Source of the DNA: Gemmatimonadota bacterium
GTDB lineage: Bacteria; Gemmatimonadota; Gemmatimonadetes; Gemmatimonadales; GWC2-71-9
Assembly (NCBI GenBank): GCA_029262195.1
Contig: JAJCZX010000021.1
Location: 186,001 to 250,000, forward strand
DNA length: 64,000 nucleotides
Direction of reading: 5' to 3'
Shown here in pieces: positions 33,495-41,927 of the stretch. The position numbers were made by a program, and so were the translations under genes. Under the pieces are notes generated by a model, which worked only from the letters and a program-made list of their open reading frames with translations, did not search any database and was not told the DNA's origin. Each line of letters begins with the position of its first letter. Position 1 is the first letter of the stretch.

Positions 33495-35759
33495 TTAAAC
33501 CGTACCCCTCTCGCCCCCGGGCCGGAGGTTCTCTCGCAGATATCTGGTCAGAAGCCCATACAGATGTCGGGTTGTGCCCCTTCCTTCGAAAATCCCGTGG
33601 GATCTGTTTGGATATGACATCATGGTAAAATCTTTATTGAACTCGATTAAGCGATTGATGAGAGCTTCGGTACCCTGGTAGTGGACGTTGTCGTCTCCCG
33701 TTCCGTGCACGAGTAACAGATTGCCTTCCAATTGGTTGGCGTATGTTATTGGTGATCCGAGTCGGTAACCTTCCGGGTTGTTTTGTGGAGTGCCCATATA
33801 GCGTTCCTGGTAAATCGTGTCATAGTATCGCTGATCGGGAACGGGAGCGACTGACATCCCGGTTTGGTACACGTCGGGATGCCTGAACATGGCGTTCAAG
33901 GTCATAGATCCGCCCCCACTCCAACCCCAGATGGCCAACCTTTCAGCATCCACGAACCGATACGTCGCAGCAATTGCTCTGGCTCCATTGGCTTGATCCT
34001 GCGAGGCAAGTGTGCCGATCTCGCCGTAAACGACCTTCCTCCAGTCACGTCCACGCGGTGCGGGAGTCCCCCTGTTGTCGAGGCTCATCACTATGTAGCC
34101 CTGCTCGGCAACGTAGTGGTGCCAGAGCATTGTGCGGCCTCCCCATCGGTCCAGAACCGTCTGGCTCCAGGGTTCGCCATATACAAAGAACAGAACAGGG
34201 TATTTTCTGGTTGGATCGAAGTCAGAAGGTTTGATCATCCAGCCGTCGAGTTCCACACCCGGTTCAACTTCGACCCGGAAGAATTCTGTTTCTCCCAAAG
34301 TCAGTGCGCTGATGGTGCTTCGCAGCCGATCGTTTGTCACAAGCGTTTGCACGGACTCGTGGTCAGGTAGTTGAACAAGAGCGATCTGGGCCGGCGTCCC
34401 AAAGGTCGAGTACGTATGGAAAGCCCACCGTCCGTCCGGAGAAATCTGGTAACTGTGCGTTCCCGGTTGATTGGCCGGAGAAAGACGCTCGGCACTGCCG
34501 CGTCCGTTCAATCGCGATCTAAAGAGATATCTCTGCGTCGGGTTTTCGGGGGAGGCAATGTAGTAAACCCAGCCGTTGGCCTCGTCCACCAGTTGAACAC
34601 TCATGATGTCGGTGTTAGCCGGCGTGACCGGTGTCAATCGACCATCATCTCTGGAGGCGACATAGACGCGTCTCCAGCCGTCACGCTCGCTCACCCAGGT
34701 GAAGCGAGATCCGTTGTCCAACCACCTCAGGTCATTTCCGATGTCGACCCATGCTGAGTCTGTTTCGGTCAGCACTGTCCTCACCCGGCCGTTGGAAACG
34801 TCGCCGAGCATGACGCGGTTGTTATTCTGGCGCCGGTTGAGGTACTGGATGACTATCTCGTCGGAGCTGGCGGCCCAGTCCATTCGCGCTATGTAGTTGT
34901 TACGCGGGTCTCCATCCAATTGCATCCAGACCGGTTCGCCGCCCGATGCAGAGATAACTCCAACTCTTCCAGCCGAGTTGGTTTCGCCGGCCTTTGGGTA
35001 CTGCACCGGAGTTACAAACGAGTAAAGCGAATCCGTGTTGTTAACCAACAGGAAATCTCTCACACCGGTGGCATCAAGCTGCCAGAACGCAATGTTTTCC
35101 CCGTCCGGGCTCCATCGAAAACCATCGCGAAGAAAAAGTTCTTCCTCATAAACCCAGTCGAACGTGCCGTTGATGGTTGTCGTCGAACCGTCGAACGTCA
35201 GGCGAGTTATTGCGCGGGTTTCGAGATTCTGAACGTAGAGGTCATGCTCCTGTACGTAACCAACTCTGGAGCCGTCGGGTGAAAACTTTGCGAACATCAG
35301 TGTTGCTTCGGGTGCATCGCCGCCGACCTGGAAGAGTTCGTGATCGTCCAAATCGAGAACCCAGTAGTCCCCTTTTGTGTTGGCACGCCAAACCCGCCGC
35401 GTGTTAGTGAAAATCAAGAGTCTTGAGTCGTCATCAGACCAGATGTAGTTGGCTATCCCAAGGGGCGTGTCGGATCCACGGGGGGTCAGTTGCTCAGAGG
35501 ATACCAGTACTTCCCTATCACCCGTATTTGCCCGATAGGCAACTATGTCCCGTCCCGAACCCGACGGGGACGCCTCCACCGTTGTATACCGGCCGTCATC
35601 CAGCCATCGCGCCGGTCCGAACCCGTCTCCGAAAAAGTCTCCGGTCGAGAAAAGGCGGTCCAGGGTGAGTTCACCCGCAGCCTGAGCGGTGGTAGCCGTG
35701 GGAATGAAGATGGATAGGAAAACCGCGATTACGAGTGAGCGTTTGGCAAGATATTTCAT
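33495..35759 (-). CDS. Secreted S9 family peptidase (DPP-IV-like)
   Basis: A 754-residue prolyl-oligopeptidase-type enzyme. Signal peptide LAKRSLVIAVFLSIFIPTAT then AQA; a long DPPIV_N beta-propeller (for example GSRVGYVQEHDLYVQNLETR and DWVYEEELFLRDGFRWSPDG, the Glu-Glu pair that binds the peptide N-terminus); and a catalytic domain with the Ser in GWSGGGS, Asp in GTGDDNVH and His in YPNRSHGIF. It should release Xaa-Pro dipeptides in the periplasm or outside, complementing the secreted aminopeptidase P. Single gene, downstream of the DUF4097 gene with a strong terminator between. Confidence 0.95.
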   Translation of the reverse strand: MKYLAKRSLVIAVFLSIFIPTATTAQAAGELTLDRLFSTGDFFGDGFGPARWLDDGRYTTVEASPSGSGRDIVAYRANTGDREVLVSSEQLTPRGSDTPLGIANYIWSDDDSRLLIFTNTRRVWRANTKGDYWVLDLDDHELFQVGGDAPEATLMFAKFSPDGSRVGYVQEHDLYVQNLETRAITRLTFDGSTTTINGTFDWVYEEELFLRDGFRWSPDGENIAFWQLDATGVRDFLLVNNTDSLYSFVTPVQYPKAGETNSAGRVGVISASGGEPVWMQLDGDPRNNYIARMDWAASSDEIVIQYLNRRQNNNRVMLGDVSNGRVRTVLTETDSAWVDIGNDLRWLDNGSRFTWVSERDGWRRVYVASRDDGRLTPVTPANTDIMSVQLVDEANGWVYYIASPENPTQRYLFRSRLNGRGSAERLSPANQPGTHSYQISPDGRWAFHTYSTFGTPAQIALVQLPDHESVQTLVTNDRLRSTISALTLGETEFFRVEVEPGVELDGWMIKPSDFDPTRKYPVLFFVYGEPWSQTVLDRWGGRTMLWHHYVAEQGYIVMSLDNRGTPAPRGRDWRKVVYGEIGTLASQDQANGARAIAATYRFVDAERLAIWGWSGGGSMTLNAMFRHPDVYQTGMSVAPVPDQRYYDTIYQERYMGTPQNNPEGYRLGSPITYANQLEGNLLLVHGTGDDNVHYQGTEALINRLIEFNKDFTMMSYPNRSHGIFEGRGTTRHLYGLLTRYLRENLRPGGERGTV

Positions 35760-35846
35760 TTTGAAACAACCCCTACGGTTCGAATTGTGTTCGTTGTGTT
35801 TGGGAACGTAGCGAAACGAAATTCCTATGGCAAAGTACCAACAAAA

Positions 35847-35881
35847 AAAGGGGCACGGTTGAATTGAAACCGTGCCCCTTT
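35847..35881 (-). terminator. Strong intrinsic terminator after DUF4097 gene
   Basis: Stem AAAGGGGCACGGTT (35847-35860) with its exact complement AACCGTGCCCCTTT (35868-35881), 14 bp, loop of 7. On the minus strand the stem runs into a T-rich tract (TTTTTTTGTT), as expected for rho-independent termination of the DUF4097 gene; the A-rich flank also allows weak action in the other direction. Confidence 0.9.
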
Positions 35882-35918
35882 GCCCCTTCGACGTTTTTGA
35901 AGCGTCAGCGAGCCAGCC

Positions 35919-36728
35919 TTAAATCTCTCGGATGCTCACTCCACCATTGGTGGTAACCGCGCGGATTGTCGGTCCCCCATCTCCGAGGTCGGTCGTAAGG
36001 CGGCGACGGTTCATTCGACCCTGGATTGTAATGGGGAAGTCTATATCGATGCCCCCGTTCACGGTGCCGGTTTCCAGGTGGGCATTGTAGCCTTCCGGGA
36101 CAAACATTCTTACGCCTCCGTTAGTGGTCTCGACATCCAGTCCGCGACCGTTCCAGGTCGTACCGTCGAGCGTCACGTGAACTCCCCCATTGGTTGTACG
36201 TCCCCTGACGTCTCCTCCAACCCCATCCAGGTACGCGCCGCCGTTTGTCACCTGAAACTCAATATTCCCGCTGATTCCGTCGATATGAATCCCGCCGTTT
36301 GTTGACACCAGATCCAGGTTGGATTGTCGGGGTGCAAACACATAGTAGCTCACACTCCACCCCTCCCTGCGGCGGCTCCTTGGCCCATCGGCTTCGATTC
36401 TGGTTCCGAAGTTGAGCTCGACCTCGGATGCTAATTCCTCGGCGTCTGAATACCCCCTCGCGTGGGCCGTGACTCTCGCCCGTACGAGGATTTCGTTTCT
36501 ATCCCAGGCCGTGACCGTTATCCCTCCGTTGGGACGGGCATTGATGTCGATCATGTCGCGGTCCGAAATGGCCTGCTCGCGCACCTCGCAAAACCGGTCT
36601 TCGTCCCTGTTGTTTCTGAGGTAGTCTCCGCAGAGATCGTCGTCAGGGCGTTCCTGCGCCATCAGCGCTGTTGCCATCGTGAGCATGGCCAGTGCGAAGA
36701 AAAACTGCTTAGAAATGCGTGATTCCAT
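35919..36728 (-). CDS. DUF4097 family secreted beta-helix protein
   Basis: A 269-residue protein with a signal peptide (QFFFALAMLTMATALMAQ) followed by an acidic Cys-containing segment (CGDYLRNNRDEDRFC) and a repeat-rich C-terminal half. The repeats each contain a T/S-NGG turn: STNGGIHIDGI, VTNGGAYLDGV, TTNGGVHVTLD, TTNGGVRMFVP, VNGGIDIDFP, TTNGGVSIREI. This is the DUF4097 putative adhesin pattern, expected to form a parallel beta-helix. Cellular role unknown. Divergent from the BTAD regulator with about 75 bases between start codons, so the two may share control. Confidence 0.85.
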   Translation of the reverse strand: MESRISKQFFFALAMLTMATALMAQERPDDDLCGDYLRNNRDEDRFCEVREQAISDRDMIDINARPNGGITVTAWDRNEILVRARVTAHARGYSDAEELASEVELNFGTRIEADGPRSRRREGWSVSYYVFAPRQSNLDLVSTNGGIHIDGISGNIEFQVTNGGAYLDGVGGDVRGRTTNGGVHVTLDGTTWNGRGLDVETTNGGVRMFVPEGYNAHLETGTVNGGIDIDFPITIQGRMNRRRLTTDLGDGGPTIRAVTTNGGVSIREI

Positions 36729-36802
36729 AAGAAATGTCCTAATAGTTTAGATCCGTATATCTTTGCACTGGGTTAGATGGCCAAACCATGCTGAGGGTTG
36801 GA

Positions 36803-38704
36803 ATGATCGAATATCGATTTTTGGGGCCGGCTGAAGTGCGAGTGGATGGAGATGCGCCTCCGCCGGAATTGCGTTGGAGAAAAAACCTCGCGCTGGCAGC
36901 GTATTTGATATGCTCGGCTGGTCGCCCGAGTACGAGGGATCACCTCACCGGGCTGCTTTGGGCAGAAAAACCTGACCATTCGGCGCGGCATTCGTTGCGT
37001 GAAGCTCTGAGGTCCATACGGAAGAACGCCGGATCCGACAGTCTGGCGGTTGAGGGGGAGCAAATAACCCTCGATCTCAACCAGCTGTCGGTGGATCTGG
37101 GTCATTTCGACGAATTTGTATCGAGTGGGGACCTTCGATCCGCCTGGAATTCTGTGCGAGGCGAGTTCATGGAGGGGTTTGCCGTACCGGATAGCTCGGG
37201 CTTCGAGGATTGGCTCCTCTCCGAACGAATGGCGTGGGGGCGCAAAATGGCTGATGTTGCCACAGGGTTGAGCAACCAATTGCTGGACTCAGGCGACGAT
37301 CCTGCAGCCCTGTTGGTTCTCGAAAAAGCCTGTTCCATTTTCCCGGATTCCGAACCACTGGGGCGACTGTTGATTCGAGCCCATTCGCTTGCTGGAGACA
37401 GGACCGGCGCTATAAAGGCCTTCGAAGTTCTGGAGTCCAGGTTGGATGCCCTTGGAATCACGCCCGCCACCGAGACCGTTCGCCTCGTTGACCTTGCTCG
37501 ATCGGATAAAGACTGGGCGTCGGCCCCGGCGGATATGAAGCCCCGCGCATTATCGTCGGAACGCAGGTTACCGTTGACCGGTCGAGGGCTGCAGTTGGCG
37601 AGAGGATTGGAGCTCTGGTCCTCATGTCTCGAAAATTCGCGTTCTACGGTCATTGTAGTCGAGGGAGACCCCGGTTCGGGAAAGTCGAGGTTTTCGGAAG
37701 AGTTGATTGCGCGGACAAGATTGGATGGCGCGCAGGTCGCCAATGTGCGGGCGGTACTCGGCGACCAAACCGAACCGTTCAGCGGTCTTGTCGGAATCGC
37801 GAGCGGTGGACTGGGGAATTCCCTCGGAGTCCTCGGTACAGACCCTGAAGCCCTGGGGGTCATTGGAGCAAAGATCCCCGAGTGGCGTGACCGGTTCAGT
37901 CCCGGCAAGCCGACCCCGGGGGCGTTGTCCTTCGGCAATGCCGTGCTCGCGGTACTCCTTTCAATAACTGAGGAGAGTCCGGTGGCGATTCTCGTTGACG
38001 ACGCCCACTTCGTGGATGCCGAGTCGCTAGAGGTACTGGCAGGTTTCGTGCGGAGTCTTGCAGAGCGGAGGTTTTTCCTCGTTCTGAACACCAACTGCGG
38101 CCAGTCGACTCCAGAGATTGATGAATTGCGGGCACGGATGGGTCGAGAAGTAACGGGTGGGGTTTTGAAACTGGCTCCACTCGATTTGGACGAAATAGCA
38201 GAGTTGGCTGGCAGGGTTCTTCCAGAATACGAACCTGCGGCGATTGAACGGGTTGCCCGCCGCCTTGTCGAAGACACCGCTGGCTTGCCGGTGCTGGTGG
38301 TTGAAATGCTTCATGCGGTGGCGCAGGGGCTGGAGCTGGAGCGGTTTGAAAACGCCTGGCCGTCCCCGCTACAAACTCTGGATCAGACGATGCCGGGAGA
38401 TCTCCCCGATTCTGTGGTGGGTGCGATCCGGGTTGGGTTCAGGAAACTATCCGACGATGCCCAGGAAGTTGTTTCAGCTGCGGCAGTTATTTCGGGGCGA
38501 ATCAGTCAGGCCCAGTTTGAAAAGGTGCTTGACCTGCCCAGGAAAGACCTCGAAAAAGCCCTGGATGAGACGGAGTGGCTCCGCTGGTTGGCTGCTGAAC
38601 CACGCGGTTACTCGTTCGTTGCCAGAATTGTTCGAGAAGTAGTTTTGAAGGATCTGGTTAGCGTCGGCAAACGCCAACGAATTCAGAAGGCCGCGCGCTC
38701 CTGA
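36803..38704 (+). CDS. BTAD (SARP/AfsR-like) regulator with AAA ATPase domain
   Basis: The ATG at 36803, five bases after GAGGG, gives MIEYRFLGPAEVRVDGDAPP; an in-frame ATG at 36788 is less well placed. A SARP-type winged-helix DNA-binding domain spans residues 1-90 (RPSTRDHLTGLLWAEKPDHS then ARHSLREALRSIRK), followed by a bacterial transcriptional activation domain (DSGDDPAALLVLEKACSIFP). An AAA/STAND ATPase then begins with Walker A GDPGSGKS and has Walker B-like VAILVDDAHFVDAESL. The protein stops after the ATPase arm (633 residues) and lacks the TPR tail of AfsR-like regulators. It probably activates nearby or distant genes in an ATP-dependent manner; targets unknown. Divergent from the DUF4097 gene. 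Confidence 0.85.
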   Translation: MIEYRFLGPAEVRVDGDAPPPELRWRKNLALAAYLICSAGRPSTRDHLTGLLWAEKPDHSARHSLREALRSIRKNAGSDSLAVEGEQITLDLNQLSVDLGHFDEFVSSGDLRSAWNSVRGEFMEGFAVPDSSGFEDWLLSERMAWGRKMADVATGLSNQLLDSGDDPAALLVLEKACSIFPDSEPLGRLLIRAHSLAGDRTGAIKAFEVLESRLDALGITPATETVRLVDLARSDKDWASAPADMKPRALSSERRLPLTGRGLQLARGLELWSSCLENSRSTVIVVEGDPGSGKSRFSEELIARTRLDGAQVANVRAVLGDQTEPFSGLVGIASGGLGNSLGVLGTDPEALGVIGAKIPEWRDRFSPGKPTPGALSFGNAVLAVLLSITEESPVAILVDDAHFVDAESLEVLAGFVRSLAERRFFLVLNTNCGQSTPEIDELRARMGREVTGGVLKLAPLDLDEIAELAGRVLPEYEPAAIERVARRLVEDTAGLPVLVVEMLHAVAQGLELERFENAWPSPLQTLDQTMPGDLPDSVVGAIRVGFRKLSDDAQEVVSAAAVISGRISQAQFEKVLDLPRKDLEKALDETEWLRWLAAEPRGYSFVARIVREVVLKDLVSVGKRQRIQKAARS

Positions 38705-38828
38705 AGATTCAACCCGCGGCGTTGTGTTTCAAATCCGACTCCGTCCACGCCGCTTGCCAGGTTTCGTGTTTTGCATAACCTTATGGCGGGGGTGTGAAAA
38801 TGATTGTTTCCCGTACCAGGTTCGTCTT

Positions 38829-39323
38829 TTGACCAGCTTTTCTCGACAGTTCGCTGCTGTCGGCGCACCGGTTTTGTTGGTGTTGGTGGCATCGCTTCAA
38901 ATGTTCAATAGTTCCCGGCACGGTTTGTCTCCATGGAAGGGTGGCGGTTTCGGGATGTTCTCGACCGTAGATGCACCGCCACTGCGCTCTATTCGTTTCC
39001 AACTGTTATCCGACATTGGTCCGGTGGAAGTGACCCCTCCGGAGTCGTTCCAAAAGCTCGTATTGCAAGCGACCAACTTTCCCACGGCGTCCAATATCGA
39101 AGGTCTCCTCGACGACGTGTCGCGGGTGGATTACTCTAGTCCCTATCCGATACCGGGAGTTTTGCCGGGCGATTCAGTCAGGACGACGGGCGTGGCCGTA
39201 GAGGTGGCACGAATGATCTTCGACCCCGACACCAGGGTGATCAGGATGGTGCAGCTCCGTTCAGACAGTGTCGAATATCCGGACGGTGCACGCTGGATTC
39301 ACGCCGAGGAGGTTGAGAATTGA
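38829..39323 (+). CDS. Unknown membrane-anchored protein, first of a coupled pair
   Basis: I do not recognise this gene. A TTG at 38829, eight bases after AGG, gives MTSFSRQFAAVGAPVLLVLV and one N-terminal TM; the open frame extends to 38724 without support. After the TM comes SPWKGGGFGMFSTVDAPPLR, a motif that looks conserved, then a soluble alpha/beta domain of about 120 residues with VARMIFDPDTRVIRMVQLRS. It overlaps the following membrane protein by 4 bases (ATGA), so both are made together. The interval after the BTAD regulator (38705-38828) shows no terminator, so they may be cotranscribed with it. Confidence 0.6.
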   Translation: MTSFSRQFAAVGAPVLLVLVASLQMFNSSRHGLSPWKGGGFGMFSTVDAPPLRSIRFQLLSDIGPVEVTPPESFQKLVLQATNFPTASNIEGLLDDVSRVDYSSPYPIPGVLPGDSVRTTGVAVEVARMIFDPDTRVIRMVQLRSDSVEYPDGARWIHAEEVEN

Positions 39324-40198
39324 CGAACTTCCGTGAGGCGTTTGGAGCAACATCGAGTTACATCGCCAGGATGAGTACGCTCGATATTGCGGCCCGGCTT
39401 ACTCTGGTAATCCTGCTGCTCAAGAGCACGGGCGTCTGGTACGTGCAGATCCCGATGGTGCCGCTATGCGTCGCGGGGCTTGGTTTCTCAGCGGTCTATC
39501 GGAGGTGGGAGTACTGGGCCACCATCTCAGCAATTCTCGCGGTGGCTTACTTCAGGAACTGGTTTGCGATCGACAATCACGATTTCCTTCTGGGCTACTG
39601 GTGCCTCGCCCTTGCATTCTCAGTAGCCCGCGAAGACCCGGCTCAATGGCTTGCGAAAAACGCACGTCTGCTGGTGGGACTGAGTTTTCTGTTCGCGGTA
39701 CTTTGGCGTGCCATGTCTCCCGACTTTCTTACAGGCGATTTTTTCCACTTTCTTTTCTTGACGAATACGAGGTTCACGTGGCTTGCCTCGGTAGTTGGAG
39801 GTCTAAGTGCGGAAGCGCTGGCGGGAAACCAGGCGGCGGTGGCGACATTGGTTTCTGACCCATCAACGATCGCGCCGCTCACCTCTTCTCCGACACTTCC
39901 GATTCTCGCAATTGTGGTCACATGGTGGGTGTTCCTACTTGAAGCTACGATCGCAATGGCTTTTCTCCTTCCACTTACCGGACAATGGAGCAAAACGCGT
40001 GACCTGGCCATGTTGGCATTCCTTTTCTCAACATACGCCGCGGCGTCCGTTGTGACCTTTGGTTGGATTCTCGCGGTTATGGGTTTTTCGCAAATGGACC
40101 CGAGAAGACAAGGATTTCGGATTGCCTACCTGGTGGCCTTCGTCTGGGTGTGGTTGGGGATCACTCCCTGGGGTAATCTTGTTGCTGTGTTTTCCTGA
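39320..40198 (+). CDS. Unknown multi-pass membrane protein, second of a coupled pair
   Basis: A 292-residue protein with about eight hydrophobic segments (LTLVILLLKSTGVWYVQIPM, ILAVAYFRNWFAIDNHDFLL, LLVGLSFLFAVLWRAMSPDF, TLPILAIVVTWWVFLLEATI, AYLVAFVWVWLGITPWGNLV). The NWFAIDNHDFLLGYWCLALA stretch and the topology resemble HTTM-type (vitamin K-dependent-carboxylase-like) membrane proteins, but I cannot claim that family. ATGA overlap with the upstream gene. Function unknown; the tight pairing suggests an obligate two-protein unit. Confidence 0.6.
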   Translation: MTNFREAFGATSSYIARMSTLDIAARLTLVILLLKSTGVWYVQIPMVPLCVAGLGFSAVYRRWEYWATISAILAVAYFRNWFAIDNHDFLLGYWCLALAFSVAREDPAQWLAKNARLLVGLSFLFAVLWRAMSPDFLTGDFFHFLFLTNTRFTWLASVVGGLSAEALAGNQAAVATLVSDPSTIAPLTSSPTLPILAIVVTWWVFLLEATIAMAFLLPLTGQWSKTRDLAMLAFLFSTYAAASVVTFGWILAVMGFSQMDPRRQGFRIAYLVAFVWVWLGITPWGNLVAVFS

Positions 40199-40249
40199 AT
40201 TACTGTCACCCACCACCCCGTTACACGTTCATTGAGTAGGAGGCCTTCG

Positions 40250-40663
40250 ATGGCAGAGCTGAAAACCAAACCCAACAACGCGAGTGTCGCAGATTTTTTG
40301 AAGGGCATCGAAGACGACCAAAAGCGGGCCGATTGCCGGGCAGTTTTGAAAATCATGAAGAAGGTTACGGGCAAGAAGGCCAAGATGTGGGGAGACAGCA
40401 TAGTCGGGTTTGGGAGTTATAGCTACAAGTATGCAAGCGGTCGCGAAGGAGATTGGTTTGTGTGTGGTTTTGCTCCCCGCAAAAGAGACCTGACTCTCTA
40501 CATTATGTCAGGTTTTTCGAGGTATGGTGCGTTGATGAAAAAACTTGGGAAACATAAGACCGGGAGTTCTTGCCTCTACATCAAGCGTCTTTCGGACGTG
40601 GACGAAGAAGTGTTAACCCGATTGATCGCCGAATCGGTGCAGTTTCTTTCGAAACCGAAATAG
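40250..40663 (+). CDS. DUF1801 domain protein
   Basis: The ATG at 40250 follows AGGAGG by six bases, deciding it over the upstream frame. The 137-residue protein starts MAELKTKPNNASVADFLKGI and carries the DUF1801 pattern: AKMWGDSIVGFGSYSYKYAS, GDWFVCGFAPRKRDLTLYIM, and LGKHKTGSSCLYIKRLSDVD. The family is a small alpha/beta protein often found near stress or dNTP genes, without an assigned reaction. Convergent with the thioesterase gene. Confidence 0.85.
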   Translation: MAELKTKPNNASVADFLKGIEDDQKRADCRAVLKIMKKVTGKKAKMWGDSIVGFGSYSYKYASGREGDWFVCGFAPRKRDLTLYIMSGFSRYGALMKKLGKHKTGSSCLYIKRLSDVDEEVLTRLIAESVQFLSKPK

Positions 40664-40676
40664 TCGGGCCGGTTTC

Positions 40677-41156
40677 TTAAATCGGCATGTTGTCGGGTGC
40701 CGGCTTGTGGCTGCCACTGACGGCGACGATCCCGTCGCAGGTAGCACAGACCTGTCCGTTTTGATCAATCAATTGAGCGGTGGAGAACACCAGGTTTCGC
40801 CCTACCCGAGTTGGCTTTCCGAGCACTTCAAATTTCTCGCCCACCACCGGACGGAGGAATTGGATACTGAGTTGCGCAACGCCGGCCCGTCGTCCGACGA
40901 CGTGGAGGAACCCGGTCAGCCCGATCACCATATCGAACAGGCCAGCGATGACAGCCCCGTTCAGCGCGTCGGTGCCGAGACCACCGCGGTGGTATTCCTG
41001 GATCGGGTCCACGACGGCTCGGACCTCTCCGTCCCGGGTTAATTCAACACCGGCGCCAAGATGCTTCATTGCAGGATGGTCGTTCCAGAGAGTGAGGAGT
41101 CGGTCCCGTTCCTCCTCGGTCAGATCCGCTTTTTTTGGGCTCATTTCCATGTTCAT
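40677..41156 (-). CDS. PaaI-like hotdog thioesterase
   Basis: A 159-residue hotdog-fold protein: HPAMKHLGAGVELTRDGEVR, then HRGGLGTDALNGAVIAGLFD (the helix and DALNG region that holds the catalytic acid in PaaI-like enzymes), and GVAQLSIQFLRPVVGEKFEV. It should hydrolyse acyl-CoA esters, with substrate unknown. Minus strand between two plus-strand genes; divergent from the methyltransferase at 41227. Confidence 0.85.
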   Translation of the reverse strand: MNMEMSPKKADLTEEERDRLLTLWNDHPAMKHLGAGVELTRDGEVRAVVDPIQEYHRGGLGTDALNGAVIAGLFDMVIGLTGFLHVVGRRAGVAQLSIQFLRPVVGEKFEVLGKPTRVGRNLVFSTAQLIDQNGQVCATCDGIVAVSGSHKPAPDNMPI

Positions 41157-41226
41157 AGTCTAATCGGGAGGAGGCCCTTGTTCCATTCTCGCCCACGGTG
41201 CCGAATTTTGGTTAAGTTGCAAGCCC

Positions 41227-41847
41227 ATGAAAGTCACTAACCTCTACGACCTGCTGGCACCGGCCTACGGGAAGTTCGTGCCTCCGCTGACCGCCCTGAC
41301 GGTGAAAAGAGCCGTAAAAAGGGTTGCAGCTGGTAAGCCCAGAAACATCGTGGAGCTGGGGGTCGGAACGGGTCGAACGTTTCCTGAACTGAAGAAGCAT
41401 TGCAGTTCCTGCGTTACGGCCGTCGATATTTCAGGGAAAATGCTGGTTCAGGCGCGAAAAGAGGCCCGTTTATCCGGGTCCCAGGCGGCCATGGTGAAGG
41501 CTGACGTTCTGCGGCTCCCTTTCGCGGACGGGGTTTTTGAAGCTGCACTCAGCACGTTTCTGGTCAATTTGATTCCAAATAAGACGGTGCCGCTCGCGCT
41601 ATCTGAAATGGTGAGAGTTGTGGCGCCGGGCGGGCGATTCGTAATCGGACACCTCGACGTAGAGTCGTCAATTCTGCGGTCACTCTGGCATCTTGCCGAC
41701 GATGTAATTCCTGAAACTGTGGGAATAATGCGCCCGATAGAGATGAACGATTTTTACGAAGATGCCGGAATGCGCATTATCCGGGAAGAAAAAATCCACG
41801 AAGGGCTCGGCACTCGCGTCACCACTCTAATGAAAGTTAGAGGATAG
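41227..41847 (+). CDS. Class I SAM-dependent methyltransferase
   Basis: A 206-residue methyltransferase. SAM motif I NIVELGVGTGRTFPELKKHC, motif II VTAVDISGKMLVQARKEARL, the post-motif VKADVLRLPFADGVFEAALS, and PGGRFVIGHLD. Similar to the UbiE/PmtA-like group that act on small molecules or lipids. It starts MKVTNLYDLLAPAYGKF, typical of the phosphatidylethanolamine-methyltransferase-like subgroup, but the substrate cannot be fixed. Confidence 0.88.
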   Translation: MKVTNLYDLLAPAYGKFVPPLTALTVKRAVKRVAAGKPRNIVELGVGTGRTFPELKKHCSSCVTAVDISGKMLVQARKEARLSGSQAAMVKADVLRLPFADGVFEAALSTFLVNLIPNKTVPLALSEMVRVVAPGGRFVIGHLDVESSILRSLWHLADDVIPETVGIMRPIEMNDFYEDAGMRIIREEKIHEGLGTRVTTLMKVRG

Positions 41848-41927
41848 TCGGCGAAGTTTGTAATCTCCTCTTAACATCCAGCCAGCGCCTCCGTCTACCG
41901 GATGTGGACATATTTTTGGAGGTATCA

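Noticed and set aside
37102-38277. 391-codon antisense frame on the minus strand across the BTAD regulator
   Set aside because: Ser/Arg/Pro-rich shadow of a well-supported plus-strand gene; no domain or ribosome binding site.
38712-38760. TTTCAAATCC...CGTCCACGCC string resembling a tRNA 3' end or attachment site
   Set aside because: No complementary acceptor strand upstream and no matching direct repeat was found in the window.
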